In this document: positions 51,689-54,160 of the stretch, in pieces
Layout: every line of letters starts with the position of its first letter
Position numbering within the stretch: position 1 is the first letter of the stretch
Assembly: GCA_029204225.1 (NCBI GenBank)
Contig: CM055102.1
Location: forward strand, 12,009,939 to 12,073,938
Direction: 5' to 3'
Length of the DNA stretch: 64,000 bases
From: Diphasiastrum complanatum
Taxonomy: Eukaryota; Streptophyta; Lycopodiopsida; Lycopodiales; Lycopodiaceae
Position numbers and translations under genes: made by a program
Notes under the pieces: generated by a model
What the model saw: only the letters and a program-made list of their open reading frames with translations
Database searches by the model: none
Told to the model about the DNA's origin: nothing

Positions 51689-53412
51689 AACGTCTTTTCC
51701 ATGCCATAAAACATATAAGACGAAATGCACGTCCAAGTATGTTGGCAAATAGATGGATCAATGCCATCGAAACAAACTTCAATTATCAGCACCACTAAAC
51801 TTTTAGGACTTTAAATCCAGTCCCTAAGAAGAGAGAGTATTATAATCCATGAACTTCCAAAATAACCATTACAACCTTCTTGTCGGAGACCACTGATCCT
51901 ATGGAACTCATTTGCTCCACGAGCGTCTTCATATATGCCATGAAGTGAACATTATGTAGCTCATAACTAAGGGAGAGTGACAGCTCTCATGGACAGCTCA
52001 CTAAACAGTCAAGCTTCAAGAGAGAATAGTAGCAACTGTAACTCCTAAGAAAGGCTGAACAGAGCATGCAGGTAAATCTTAACCAGCTTTGAATAATGCT
52101 TTTATTGTTCACTGCTTTTCTAGCATCTTTAATCAATGAACCTGTCTTTGTTCTCTTCTCTGATCTCCCTATGTGCTTGTTCTGTTCATAACCGTAGCAT
52201 AGGAAGATGCATAAGCTACACAATTATGTCAATATGTCTGTTTCTGTTGCCGGCTGGAGTCAAAGAGTCAAAAACTCCTGGCCTGAAGAAGAGGAAAGAA
52301 GGAATTTATTCACTGAGATAGTGTCTTGCACTTAAGCATATGGTATGATAGGGCCTTCTAGAATCAAAAACTACTGACACCTGGCCGCAGAGAAGCTTAG
52401 GGTGAGGCTCTCAACTTTGTGGACTCAGATAGTATTGTCCAGGCAAACATTCATCAAAATTAGAAAAAAGTCTCAAAAAAGAAACTTCAATATGGATATT
52501 ATCTCGGAGAAGGGTGTTCTCTTGCAGGCCCCTTAACACCCACGTGAGGTGAACTGGCCAGCAGCCCTTGGCCTGACGTTCAACGTCATCAGGTGGAAGG
52601 CCCTCAGGGCAGCCCCTTTCCCCCAAAAACTTTGCAATATGAAAATCCGAGGCATACGTTCAACAGTTAAGAACACAGAGGCTAGCACTTACTGTAACTT
52701 CTGGATGACTGTTTTGCAAGACACCTCACATCTGCACCTTGTGATACATATTGGCCGTATCATGATGGAAGCCCCATTATATGGATGGTAACAGGTGACA
52801 CATGGCAGTTTATGATTGGTCAAGAGCCATATTTCTAATCACTTAGCCTTTACAAAAACGTGTGGCTTTCTGATAGGTCTTGGGATGTATTGAGAAGGAG
52901 CATACAAGTACCTACTTGATATGTTCATTCGACAAAATTTTTCTCTAAAGTTTAAAATTGAAGAACCTCAGTATGCACCTCAGTATGCAGCGTTCTTTGT
53001 AGAAGGGCATTGCAAGGTAGCCTATTGGGTAATTTTCTAGTTCCTCCCTTGGCATTTGTATGAACCTGTGTGCATTTAGTCTTTTTATGAATGCAGGGAA
53101 GTTTTGCACTGGTTTAATTCAACTTGGCATTGAAATTGCTAATCCATCTCGCATGTTTTTTAAGCATGAACATACTTTATATGTACCTGCATACAAATGC
53201 TGTTGAGCTCTCTATGCTGCCAGCTTCGATGTGCCTGATGGTACTATTCTTGTTATTATTTGCAGGTTAAAAGCGTAATTCCATTCAGCCAGCCTTTCAC
53301 TGTTGATTCCAACAATCCTCCGCCGGAGAGAGACTATGAAGATGCCTTTGGAAATCTGAAGAAAGGAATCACAGGAAAGGAGGCATTGGAAAATGTCACT
53401 CTTGCAGTGTGA
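5596..53412 (+). CDS. NAD(P)-binding Rossmann-fold / CIA30-domain protein (At4g18810-like), 15 exons
   Basis: Exons: 5596-5850, 6121-6288, 6670-6720, 13596-13730, 13862-13885, 14077-14188, 30851-30979, 31269-31318, 32063-32221, 32399-32494, 32595-32710, 32851-32974, 38828-38941, 39600-39680, 53266-53412. All introns are GT-AG and the joined frame is open: 1761 nt, 586 residues, stop TGA. Residues 1-70 are poor in acidic residues and rich in Ser/Thr/Lys/Arg, so a plastid transit peptide is likely (inference). The nucleotide-binding loop GATGGVG is at 118-124. A CIA30-like domain starts near WGPLDDVVMGG (258-268) and runs to about 435. The SDR-like part resumes with SGIPYTIVRPCALTEEP in exon 13. 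This split Rossmann plus inserted CIA30 layout is known from HCF173, a plastid psbA translation factor. The sequence is closest to what I recall of At4g18810, whose exact role I do not know. The start ATG at 5596 is uncertain because the exon may continue from a 5' exon. A possible poly(A) element, AATAAG, lies near 53500. No coding exon is damaged, so the gene looks functional despite 46 kb of intron. Confidence 0.9.
7814..8134. mobile_element. hAT-type MITE 'A' with GAAACGCGTTTC palindromes
   Basis: The 321-bp element is flanked by a perfect 8-bp duplication GAAGGGAG (7806-7813 and 8135-8142). It starts CATAGTTGCAC and ends GTGCGAGTATG, an imperfect terminal inverted repeat. Just inside both ends are copies of the palindrome AGAAACGCGTTTCT. 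An internal core resembling GGGCAATATGGGTATCA lies at about 7903-7970. An 8-bp duplication is the hallmark of hAT elements. No ORF is present, so it is non-autonomous. Confidence 0.85.
8764..9324. mobile_element. hAT-type MITE 'E' nested in D
   Basis: The 561-bp element has a perfect 8-bp target duplication GATTCTTG (8756-8763 and 9325-9332). It starts CATAGAACCC and ends AATTCTATG. Its terminal regions are arrays of AACCGTGG / CCACGGTT palindromes (8771-8830 and 9236-9312). The middle is a degenerate minisatellite. No coding capacity was seen. Confidence 0.8.
8880..9160. repeat. Degenerate GATTTGACA / GATGATACA minisatellite
   Basis: The stretch is built from short units such as gatttcaca, gatttgaca and gatgataca repeated about 25 times with variation. 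It forms the body of hAT-type element E. Confidence 0.75.
9629..10138. repeat. 64-bp inverted repeat with about 380-bp spacer
   Basis: The left arm (9629-9692) starts tgggcaatatgggtatcag and the right arm (10075-10138) is its near-perfect reverse complement. The arm is the same core found once in hAT-type elements A, B and C, here present twice in opposite orientation. The spacer is GC-rich with ggggggttcggggggtttgg-like runs. An end with GGTACCGCGG/GGATCCGCGG palindromes follows at 10195-10257, finishing GGATCTATG. Confidence 0.7.
11457..12216. mobile_element. hAT-type element 'B'
   Basis: The 760-bp element has a perfect 8-bp duplication GTTGAGGC (11449-11456 and 12217-12224). Terminal inverted repeats are CATAGTTGCAC at the left and GTGCAACTATG at the right, a perfect 11-bp match. 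Inside the ends are AGAAACGCGTTTCT-type palindromes. The shared core lies at about 12046-12123 in inverted orientation. No intact ORF was found. Confidence 0.88.
14226..14930 (-). mobile_element. ORF1-only LINE derivative (La)
   Basis: The 3' end is at the left: a short gagaaagaaag tail followed by the family 3' UTR with hairpin ATGCC-ATAA-GGCAT. It then passes directly into an ORF1 fragment (14459-14728, -) encoding an L1-ORF1 RRM-like part (PNTLVIRFNSVSHHREL, DTKIYLK). No endonuclease or RT sequence lies between ORF1 and the 3' UTR. The 5' end abuts the (GA)n tail of the next LINE at 14930. The same ORF1-to-3'UTR joint is seen near 50400-50925. Confidence 0.7.
14931..15785 (-). mobile_element. 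3' part of LINE L2 (TC-tailed)
   Basis: A GA tract running into (AAAG)n at 14930-14994 is the tail. The 3' UTR follows (AATAAA on the - strand, hairpin ATGCC-AAAA-GGCAT), and then the end of ORF2 at 15437-15785. The ORF2 end encodes the family C-terminus: CxxC...EEHFIFRC zinc-knuckle region, TLRSLMAYEDPRCVALMI and a basic/acidic tail. The LINE is interrupted at about 15786 by Copia-2. Its RT portion resumes beyond 20050. Confidence 0.75.
15786..19455 (+). pseudogene. Copia-2 gag-pol pseudogene
   Basis: In order: gag C-terminus with zinc knuckle CNRCKRSGHT then a stop (15786-16055) and a second knuckle-like CIHCHKRGHAAVDC. Protease with VVLDSGATS, and GAG-pre-integrase with LWHKRLCHMN (16226-16780). 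Integrase core with HSDICGPF, FIDDF, RTDRGGEY and PQHNGIAE (16850-17490). RT with KCKWIYKIK, YKARLVANGF and catalytic YVDD (17553-18449 and 18446-19060). RNase H with WISKKQTSAAQSSCEAE, stop, KHIAIKYH and DIFTKPL (to 19455). At least six stops or frameshifts break it, but domain sequence is well kept, so this copy is younger than Copia-1. Confidence 0.85.
19387..20045 (+). repeat. 3' LTR of Copia-2
   Basis: It begins TGTAGAACACC right after the polypurine tract gtgagagggagc (19375-19386). A repeated block with aaactcgaaagattcgcgaa occurs two to three times at 19487-19590. A TATA-like tataaatac lies at about 19751. The exact 3' edge could not be fixed because the partner LTR is missing. Confidence 0.6.
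20046..20703 (-). pseudogene. LINE L2 ORF2 reverse transcriptase fragment
   Basis: The open frame (within 20092-20829, -) encodes a non-LTR RT with VKQGWSLSPVLFGLYIDELE, catalytic YVDD (codons near 20505-20520) and INIGKTKVM-like thumb sequence. It also has SYTYLGILFSG and TPTALYAAETWCTG, which recur in the other LINE copies here. It is the upstream part of the LINE whose 3' end lies at 14931-15785. It is cut at 20703 by the tail of LINE L3. Confidence 0.8.
20704..22080 (-). mobile_element. LINE L3, 3' portion
   Basis: The (AAAG)n tail and aagctttattaacgtc 3' end lie at 20711-20745, hairpin ATGCC-AAAC-GACAT. The ORF2 C-terminal region is at 21058-22068 in several frames: PSVPHQIITTEFDVPP, GTHEYIRHFIYRA, VKPDFYRAYFLE, CQMCSLREIESEEHFLFKC and TLRSLITYVDPRCVALLI. 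This gives the fullest view of the ORF2 C-terminus in the window, with a CCHC zinc-knuckle of the type found in L1-like LINEs. The tail lands inside LINE L2. Confidence 0.75.
22081..22469 (-). repeat. LINE linker fragment and unassigned AT-rich sequence
   Basis: The part at 22085-22300 (aataagcttttttcccttattc ... ggtttaggagca-like) resembles 48485-48670 of LINE L7, which lies between endonuclease and RT. It is joined out of order to the ORF2 C-terminal part of L3, so the copy is rearranged. The last 150 bp are A-rich and unassigned. Confidence 0.5.
22470..23138 (-). pseudogene. LINE L4 ORF2 fragment
   Basis: Encodes SSYTYLGTSFTGPAFSMRRAA, FCFRKHIRDAPSKCDLVDTIVTPTAMYA and MIRSKPSVPHQIILAEF (22775-23122). 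Further decayed C-terminal sequence reaches to about 22490. The fragment lacks its own 3' UTR and is bounded on the right by the tail of LINE L5. Confidence 0.7.
23139..23930 (-). mobile_element. LINE L5, 3' portion
   Basis: The tail agaaagaaagaaagaaagaag lies at 23140-23160, followed by the 3' UTR. Its hairpin reads GCACC-CATA-GGTGC, i.e. the stem changed on both sides relative to the family ATGCC/GGCAT. The ORF2 C-terminus at 23527-23850 has CRLCSMRELEDEAHLLLRC and YYEIRGRYYCLYRD. The upstream part is lost. Confidence 0.72.
23931..24796. other. Unassigned stretch with two long G-runs
   Basis: Runs of 15 G (24012-24026) and 17 G (24107-24123) are each followed by a short spacer and cctccccc, about 95 bp apart, an apparent tandem duplication. 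The remainder (24160-24796) contains a poly-pyrimidine block and the leader of Gypsy-1. I recognised no LTR or primer-binding site. Confidence 0.5.
24797..26181 (+). pseudogene. Gypsy-1 gag-protease pseudogene
   Basis: ATG at 24797 opens a gag frame with two early stops. The retrotransposon gag domain then follows with FFTWEKKDRNQDVFWHGY, FLRGKAYSWWQDLK and TWDDFQVAFNAAFMP. An aspartic-protease region has ILFDDGSTYNFINAKL, where LFDDGST replaces the more usual LxDxGA/ST. The RT leader has HHIDLLPDN, PYRMSPKEEDE and GHIRPSKSP, after which the frame is cut at 26181 by Copia-3. Several stops interrupt it. A roughly 70-bp piece of this gag-pol also occurs at 48155-48225. Confidence 0.8.
26182..26687 (-). 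repeat. 3' LTR of Copia-3
   Basis: The 506-bp repeat has TG...CA ends. Its first 97 bp match 28883-28979 almost exactly (one or two differences), which suggests a fairly recent insertion. Short direct repeats with gactattggctatccaac occur at 26390-26450. Confidence 0.8.
26806..27507 (-). CDS. Unidentified 233-residue ORF of Copia-3
   Basis: I do not recognise this protein. It is an uninterrupted frame placed where pol would be in a Copia element, just downstream of gag and partly overlapping its end. It is rich in Gln, His, Ser and hydrophobic residues (for example DEDIGQQVQSSSFGHLQ and EQPAEDYGQHGPCWEHFGQQ), with no DSGA, DD35E or YVDD motif. The segment DFFGSTLTLHHDVGT is faintly like a degenerate RNase H end, but I would not rely on that. 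It could be a captured host fragment or a decayed region that remained open by chance. Confidence 0.4.
   Translation of the reverse strand: MFGENFALLEESSMSSHASSWDSFDDAIIDASLDSLLNFYDEDIGQQVQSSSFGHLQPILHHAQYIMLWEQPAEDYGQHGPCWEHFGQQSVEQPITIPCRLLETLQDSKEISYYERKAHASLKSVPLADFFGSTLTLHHDVGTSPILCEQVIDGKVREDVMPKEFGTLFYCPYGKKCFRMMWEPMMDYKSMFRLIVEFMLVPYFRWSMQILTLRLDASLLRILFLLYVGHDWG
27396..28274 (-). pseudogene. Copia-3 gag (UBN2-type), frameshifted
   Basis: Two frames join at about 27880. The first (27891-28274) has LDGTNYSLWCYIIKNLLIAKGLWEVV and a Thr/Ser-rich insert, then SAWETFAKMF. The second (27396-27875) has MKMQEGDLLTNHLTKIKDL, LNSLPNSYLPFVSSLS and LVGLLLQEEQTR. These are the usual motifs of Copia gag. 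The frame then runs into basic GKGKWKGKPSF without a zinc knuckle. A single frameshift separates the parts. Confidence 0.8.
28275..28882 (-). other. Copia-3 leader and primer-binding site
   Basis: This is the non-coding leader between the 5' LTR and gag of Copia-3. The primer-binding site is at 28870-28882 (complement of tRNA-Met-type tggtatcagagtc). No other feature was seen. Confidence 0.6.
28980..29398 (+). pseudogene. Gypsy-1 integrase C-terminus with chromodomain
   Basis: Contains VHPVFHVSRLKERLG (the usual end of the Gypsy integrase), VPHEPERIMDTRR and a chromodomain-like HLICWKGKSDDEDTWER. The upstream coding is frameshifted. It is separated from the RT leader by Copia-3 and by a deletion of the rest of pol. 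Confidence 0.8.
29421..29890 (+). repeat. Probable 3' LTR of Gypsy-1
   Basis: It starts TGTTATGTACC right after a purine-rich tract (atggggtagggaa), as expected after a polypurine tract. It includes a TATA-like tatatagtgg near 29580. The 3' edge is a guess because no partner LTR was found. Confidence 0.5.
33083..33273. repeat. About 190-bp direct repeat, left copy
   Basis: It matches 36961-37152 with roughly six or seven differences by eye (for example gttgccctgatctggaac versus cttgccctgatctcgaac). Together the copies flank the hAT element exactly like a giant target-site duplication. Confidence 0.85.
33376..34583 (+). pseudogene. hAT transposase pseudogene (DUF659-type core and dimerisation region)
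   Basis: Exon-like blocks: 33376-33883, 33999-34336 and 34422-34583. The first has FPHIVHTPCAAHDIDLLM, APTRFAFDLVVIDRLI and FWRDAQTLSGLLRPLY, typical of plant hAT transposases of the DUF659 group. The second has WETRWNYFHRSIHTVAHML, LPITWWTMFGS and SIQRLALCVLSQ. The third has DRNWSTWALIHTRRRNRL, the hAT C-terminal dimerisation signature. The N-terminal BED zinc finger and the first catalytic part are absent. An in-frame TAG at 33873-33875 and a donor reading CAG/atatgc in place of CAG/gtatgc at 34336 suggest it is inactive. Confidence 0.75.
34686..35401 (+). pseudogene. C-terminal tail region of the hAT element (basic, Pro/Ser-rich)
   Basis: A splice-acceptor-like tgcag precedes TKISDLERQVDLPTDS. 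An in-frame TGA follows, and a neighbouring frame continues with MAERERELAEMRERELG. After further frame changes the open stretch from about 35040 encodes VRKRPKGAPNKKGKAQKL, an AT-hook-like GRRGRPRR, an acidic EDEDDESS and a Ser/Glu-rich end. I read it as the frameshifted tail of the transposase gene, possibly DNA-binding. It could instead be a separate short gene. Confidence 0.45.
35402..35924. other. AT-rich spacer between convergent ORFs of element G
   Basis: The spacer is about 520 bp and non-coding. It lies between the + strand transposase tail and the - strand ORF and probably serves as the 3' ends of both. I recognised no repeat or signal. Confidence 0.5.
35925..36332 (-). CDS. Unidentified charged coiled-coil ORF of hAT element G
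   Basis: The intact 135-residue frame is convergent with the transposase remnant. It is very rich in Glu, Arg, Ala and Gln. A heptad-like EARRKLEEDIRRHNERHW, a Pro-rich linker PEPEPPAPAVGPVPAVE, and a second charged helix KERAARRRANQEAARANRE are visible. I do not recognise a family. Some hAT and PIF elements carry a second ORF of this kind, but nothing here proves a role. Its GC content is above that of the surrounding intron, like the transposase remnant, so both probably arrived together. The start at 36332 is the first Met; an internal Met (MAERIPPKPEGE) is an alternative. Confidence 0.5.
   Translation of the reverse strand: MFKDQGAVRRRSIEMAERIPPKPEGEARRKLEEDIRRHNERHWKQEADIREMLRQTRQRNPEPEPPAPAVGPVPAVELDLDEQIGMNFTGRQLIMVKERAARRRANQEAARANREAEQERQNNAPDEGEESVEDQ
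36440..36715. repeat. About 90-bp tandem repeats upstream of the - strand ORF
   Basis: Units contain cccatgtgcctctgtac, atgtgatgct, ccccctgtgttggtctccca and tctgctcac, present two to three times with variation. They sit 5' of the - strand ORF of element G, so they could be its promoter or subterminal binding sites (inference). Confidence 0.6.
36961..37152. repeat. About 190-bp direct repeat, right copy
   Basis: Partner of 33083-33273. It begins immediately after the right palindrome array of hAT element G and is followed by intron sequence that continues without break (agaccctaaataa). Confidence 0.85.
37271..37453 (+). CDS. Small ORF with hydrophobic N-terminal segment (doubtful)
   Basis: Sixty codons in intron 12, starting MAARRNEEDIIKFLIF, then a hydrophobic stretch VSSLIFFLCFASFGF and a Cys-containing tail CENGDGCMNCHEED. 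It looks like a signal anchor plus a short tail, but a partial tandem duplication of the DNA (atggctgca ... gaagaagacataatc occurs twice) can also produce this. I do not recognise it. No promoter or intron evidence supports expression, and a pseudo-ORF is as likely. Confidence 0.2.
   Translation: MAARRNEEDIIKFLIFASVSSLIFFLCFASFGFCENGDGCMNCHEEDIIHAHSGDLLMEN
37674..38406. mobile_element. hAT-type element 'C'
   Basis: The 733-bp element has perfect 11-bp terminal inverted repeats CATAGATGCAC / GTGCATCTATG and GAAACGCGTTTC-type palindromes inside. The flanks share GGCCAGG (37663-37669 and 38407-38413), but a 4-bp TCCA separates the left copy from the end, so the target duplication is imperfect. 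The shared core is at about 38250-38308 (inverted). Internal (GA)n tracts lie at 37898-37951 and 38084-38131. Confidence 0.8.
37898..37951. repeat. (GA)n microsatellite in element C
   Basis: About 27 GA units, flanked by hAT-type element sequence and not by a LINE 3' UTR. It therefore shows a GA tract that has not received a LINE copy. Confidence 0.9.
40372..40453. repeat. (GA)n tract, tail of LINE L6
   Basis: About 40 uninterrupted GA units immediately precede the LINE 3' end (attttattaatgtctttt). On the LINE strand this is a (TC)n tail. Confidence 0.95.
40668..41025 (+). repeat. 5' LTR of Gypsy-2
   Basis: The 358-bp repeat runs TGTTATGAGC...CTATTACA. It differs from the 3' LTR at roughly 17 sites by eye, mostly C/T and G/A transitions as expected for methylated DNA, plus one 2-bp indel. 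That is about 95% identity, an insertion of moderate age. Confidence 0.92.
41935..43680 (+). pseudogene. Gypsy-2 gag fused to integrase/chromodomain by deletion
   Basis: Gag (ATG 41935) has an acidic N-terminus and a retrotransposon gag domain with LKPPTFNGEEKDRNAD, FEASLSLGPMAYKWWLNL and SWKAFEEAFLREFLP. A stop at 42622 follows, then KIRGFVRGLKDEYKVEVQ. At about 42828-42845 the sequence switches to integrase: KLNMSTTDHPQTDGQTERIN, EFAYNSTKHSATRYSPF and the C-terminal YCGPFTISRRLG, FPAFHVSQLRKAL. A chromodomain-like YLVKWNDQPVENATWE ends the pol frame just before the polypurine tract. Stops occur at the end of the integrase core and before the chromodomain. Confidence 0.85.
43693..44052 (+). 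repeat. 3' LTR of Gypsy-2
   Basis: The 360-bp partner of 40668-41025 starts TGTTACGAGC after the polypurine tract and ends CTATTACA, directly followed by the GGAAG duplication. Confidence 0.92.
44053..45250 (-). pseudogene. LINE L6 ORF2 C-terminal pseudogene
   Basis: Read right to left in broken frames: the RT-end region (44976-45242), MIRAKPSIPHQILLAEFAVPP (44743-44991), MDTFDISIMDLPVGTHDYIRRFLYRA (44565-44756) and the C-terminal TLRSLIAYDDPRCVALVI region (44286-44525). The order matches LINE L3. The RT catalytic core is absent. Confidence 0.75.
45258..46050 (-). pseudogene. LINE L6 ORF1 (coiled coil and RRM-like domain), one frameshift
   Basis: The long open frame 45258-45962 encodes 234 residues. 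A coiled coil runs from about residue 42 to 97 (WLKRELRELQVRVSHLEEE and following heptads). An RRM-like segment follows with LNIRIRGISD, TLDHWWTERDNSTLIIRF and RRDALHKF, the layout of L1-type ORF1 proteins that bind RNA and trimerise. The true start is probably MVRKTRGSPRS at 46050 in another frame, because L9 has the similar MARNRKTGAPA at 51417, so one frameshift lies between. ORF1 is followed directly by ORF2 C-terminal sequence, not by the endonuclease. Confidence 0.7.
46051..46797 (-). other. 5' region of LINE L6
   Basis: This is the non-coding 5' part of L6, relatively GC-rich with short repeats (ctactccgccatagagcc and variants at 46735-46790). The extreme 5' end, ccatcgctactga read on the + strand, touches the GA tract of L7. 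Other LINE 5' ends here also carry a gcgatggcag-like motif near the tract (14888, 51550). Confidence 0.55.
46798..46855. repeat. (GA)n tract between L6 and L7
   Basis: About 28 GA units. The 5' end of LINE L6 lies on one side and the 3' end of L7 on the other, with no other sequence between. Confidence 0.95.
48155..48225 (+). repeat. About 70-bp Gypsy-1-like fragment inside LINE L7
   Basis: It closely matches 25818-25890 of Gypsy-1: gagtatcatt, gtatttatgttatttgaaag and acatggatgcttttgt are shared. It sits exactly at the joint between ORF2 C-terminal and linker parts of the LINE. Confidence 0.8.
48898..49449 (-). pseudogene. LINE L7 AP-endonuclease domain
   Basis: Two frames cover an exonuclease-III-like endonuclease of L1 type. 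The upstream frame (49177-49449) has FGVWNCNGIHTL and DILFFTEAHES, with the conserved Asn and Glu. The downstream frame (48898-49134) has HILLVGDFNARNG, the conserved GDFN motif. A frameshift near 49150 breaks it. This domain nicks target DNA before target-primed reverse transcription, so its specificity would decide whether the family prefers (TC)n sites. Confidence 0.78.
49505..49693 (-). pseudogene. LINE L7 ORF1 fragment
   Basis: Encodes GMDRTWRTKKDNATLIVRF and GTKISLDDDLTFMQV, the RRM-like part of the LINE ORF1 also seen at 14459-14728 and 50594-50925. Confidence 0.65.
49889..50310 (-). mobile_element. LINE L8, short 5'-truncated copy
   Basis: The (GA)n tail at 49889-49947 is followed by the 3' UTR with hairpin ATGCC-AAGA-GGCAT and about 300 bp of sequence like La and L9. 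It then stops in a (GC)9 run (50294-50311) that touches the tail of L9. Confidence 0.78.
50294..50389. repeat. (GC)9 next to a long (GA)n tract
   Basis: An 18-bp alternating GC run is followed, after two bases, by about 38 GA units (50313-50389) that form the tail of LINE L9. The two tracts belong to structure-prone classes (Z-DNA and triplex-forming, established knowledge). Confidence 0.9.
50311..51648 (-). mobile_element. LINE L9, ORF1-only derivative
   Basis: The tail, then a 3' UTR with hairpin ATGCC-AAAA-GGCAT, is followed directly by ORF1 read to the right: LDKELTFIQVQECKKARQEA (50594-50788), the RRM part (50638-50925), and an N-terminus starting MARNRKTGAPA at 51417. No endonuclease or RT is present. 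The 3' UTR-ORF1 joint is the same as in La (14226-14930), so this is a structural class and not a random deletion. Its 5' end (gccagcagccag on the + strand) meets the tail of L10. Confidence 0.75.
51649..51950 (-). mobile_element. LINE L10, short 5'-truncated copy
   Basis: The (GA)n tail at 51649-51684 is followed by the LINE 3' UTR (gattaacgtcttttccatgcc, hairpin degenerate ATGCC-ATAA-AACAT) and about 250 bp of sequence like La/L9. Its upstream edge near 51950 grades into plain intron. It is the last member of the chain. Confidence 0.75.
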
Positions 53413-54160
53413 TTTTAGTATATGATTCAATGCACCATGTAGTATGAAAGGTTGATGTCATTTTGCTCTGGTGTAGATTATGAGGCATGTTTCCCTTATG
53501 TAATAAGAATCACTGCGACATGAATGTCTGATCCCCACTCAACAGGTAGGTATGGTAAAATGTTCCTTTCCAGATGGGAGTCAACGTTACTTTGGCACTC
53601 AAATTGTTATGCATAGGGTTCTAGTGTACAGGATATGCTCAAAATGCTATGTTATCGGGAAAATTTCAGTAGTGTTTCTTTAAGGTTAAAAAAAGCATAT
53701 ACCTTCTGTATTTCCAAATGTGTTACGAGGTTAGATAATCGTAGTTTTTTTTTTCTCTTTTCATTATATTTCACCCTAAATTTTCTATTCATTTAAGTTT
53801 GGTGCTACTTCAATGATGAGCTTTACAGCAAGGCTGGACTAAAAAAGAGGAGCCTTCTACTCAACATTGAAAGTATGAAGTATCTCTAGAAAACAATCTG
53901 GTTTAGGTGTGTGCATACATGATGCTCTTAGAGCATCTCATTAGTGAGAACGTGTCTCATATTATATTTCATAGATGTATTGCTGATCAATATATTGAAT
54001 ATGAGCATGCCTTTTTGTATATAACATTGTGAGTTAATCTTATCATGGCAGTCATGTTATAAGATTTGAGGTTTGTAGTTAGATTGCTACCTTGATAAGA
54101 AATCATTACTCTCAAGAAACTCTACAAGAGTATTTTAGTAATGTACAATAAGGATGCTTT
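53413..54160. other. 3' flank of the host gene
   Basis: This is the likely 3' UTR, with AATAAG near 53500 as a possible poly(A) signal. AT-rich sequence follows without a recognisable gene. Confidence 0.45.

Larger units (their letters stand above)
39681..53265 (+). other. Intron 14 of the host gene (13.6 kb)
   Basis: The intron is phase 0, between exon 14 (ends ACDITFE) and the last exon (starts VKSVIPFSQPF). It holds the five-member LINE chain L6-L10 and Gypsy-2. The flanks 39681-40371 and about 51950-53265 are ordinary AT-rich intron with no element that I can identify. Confidence 0.85.
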
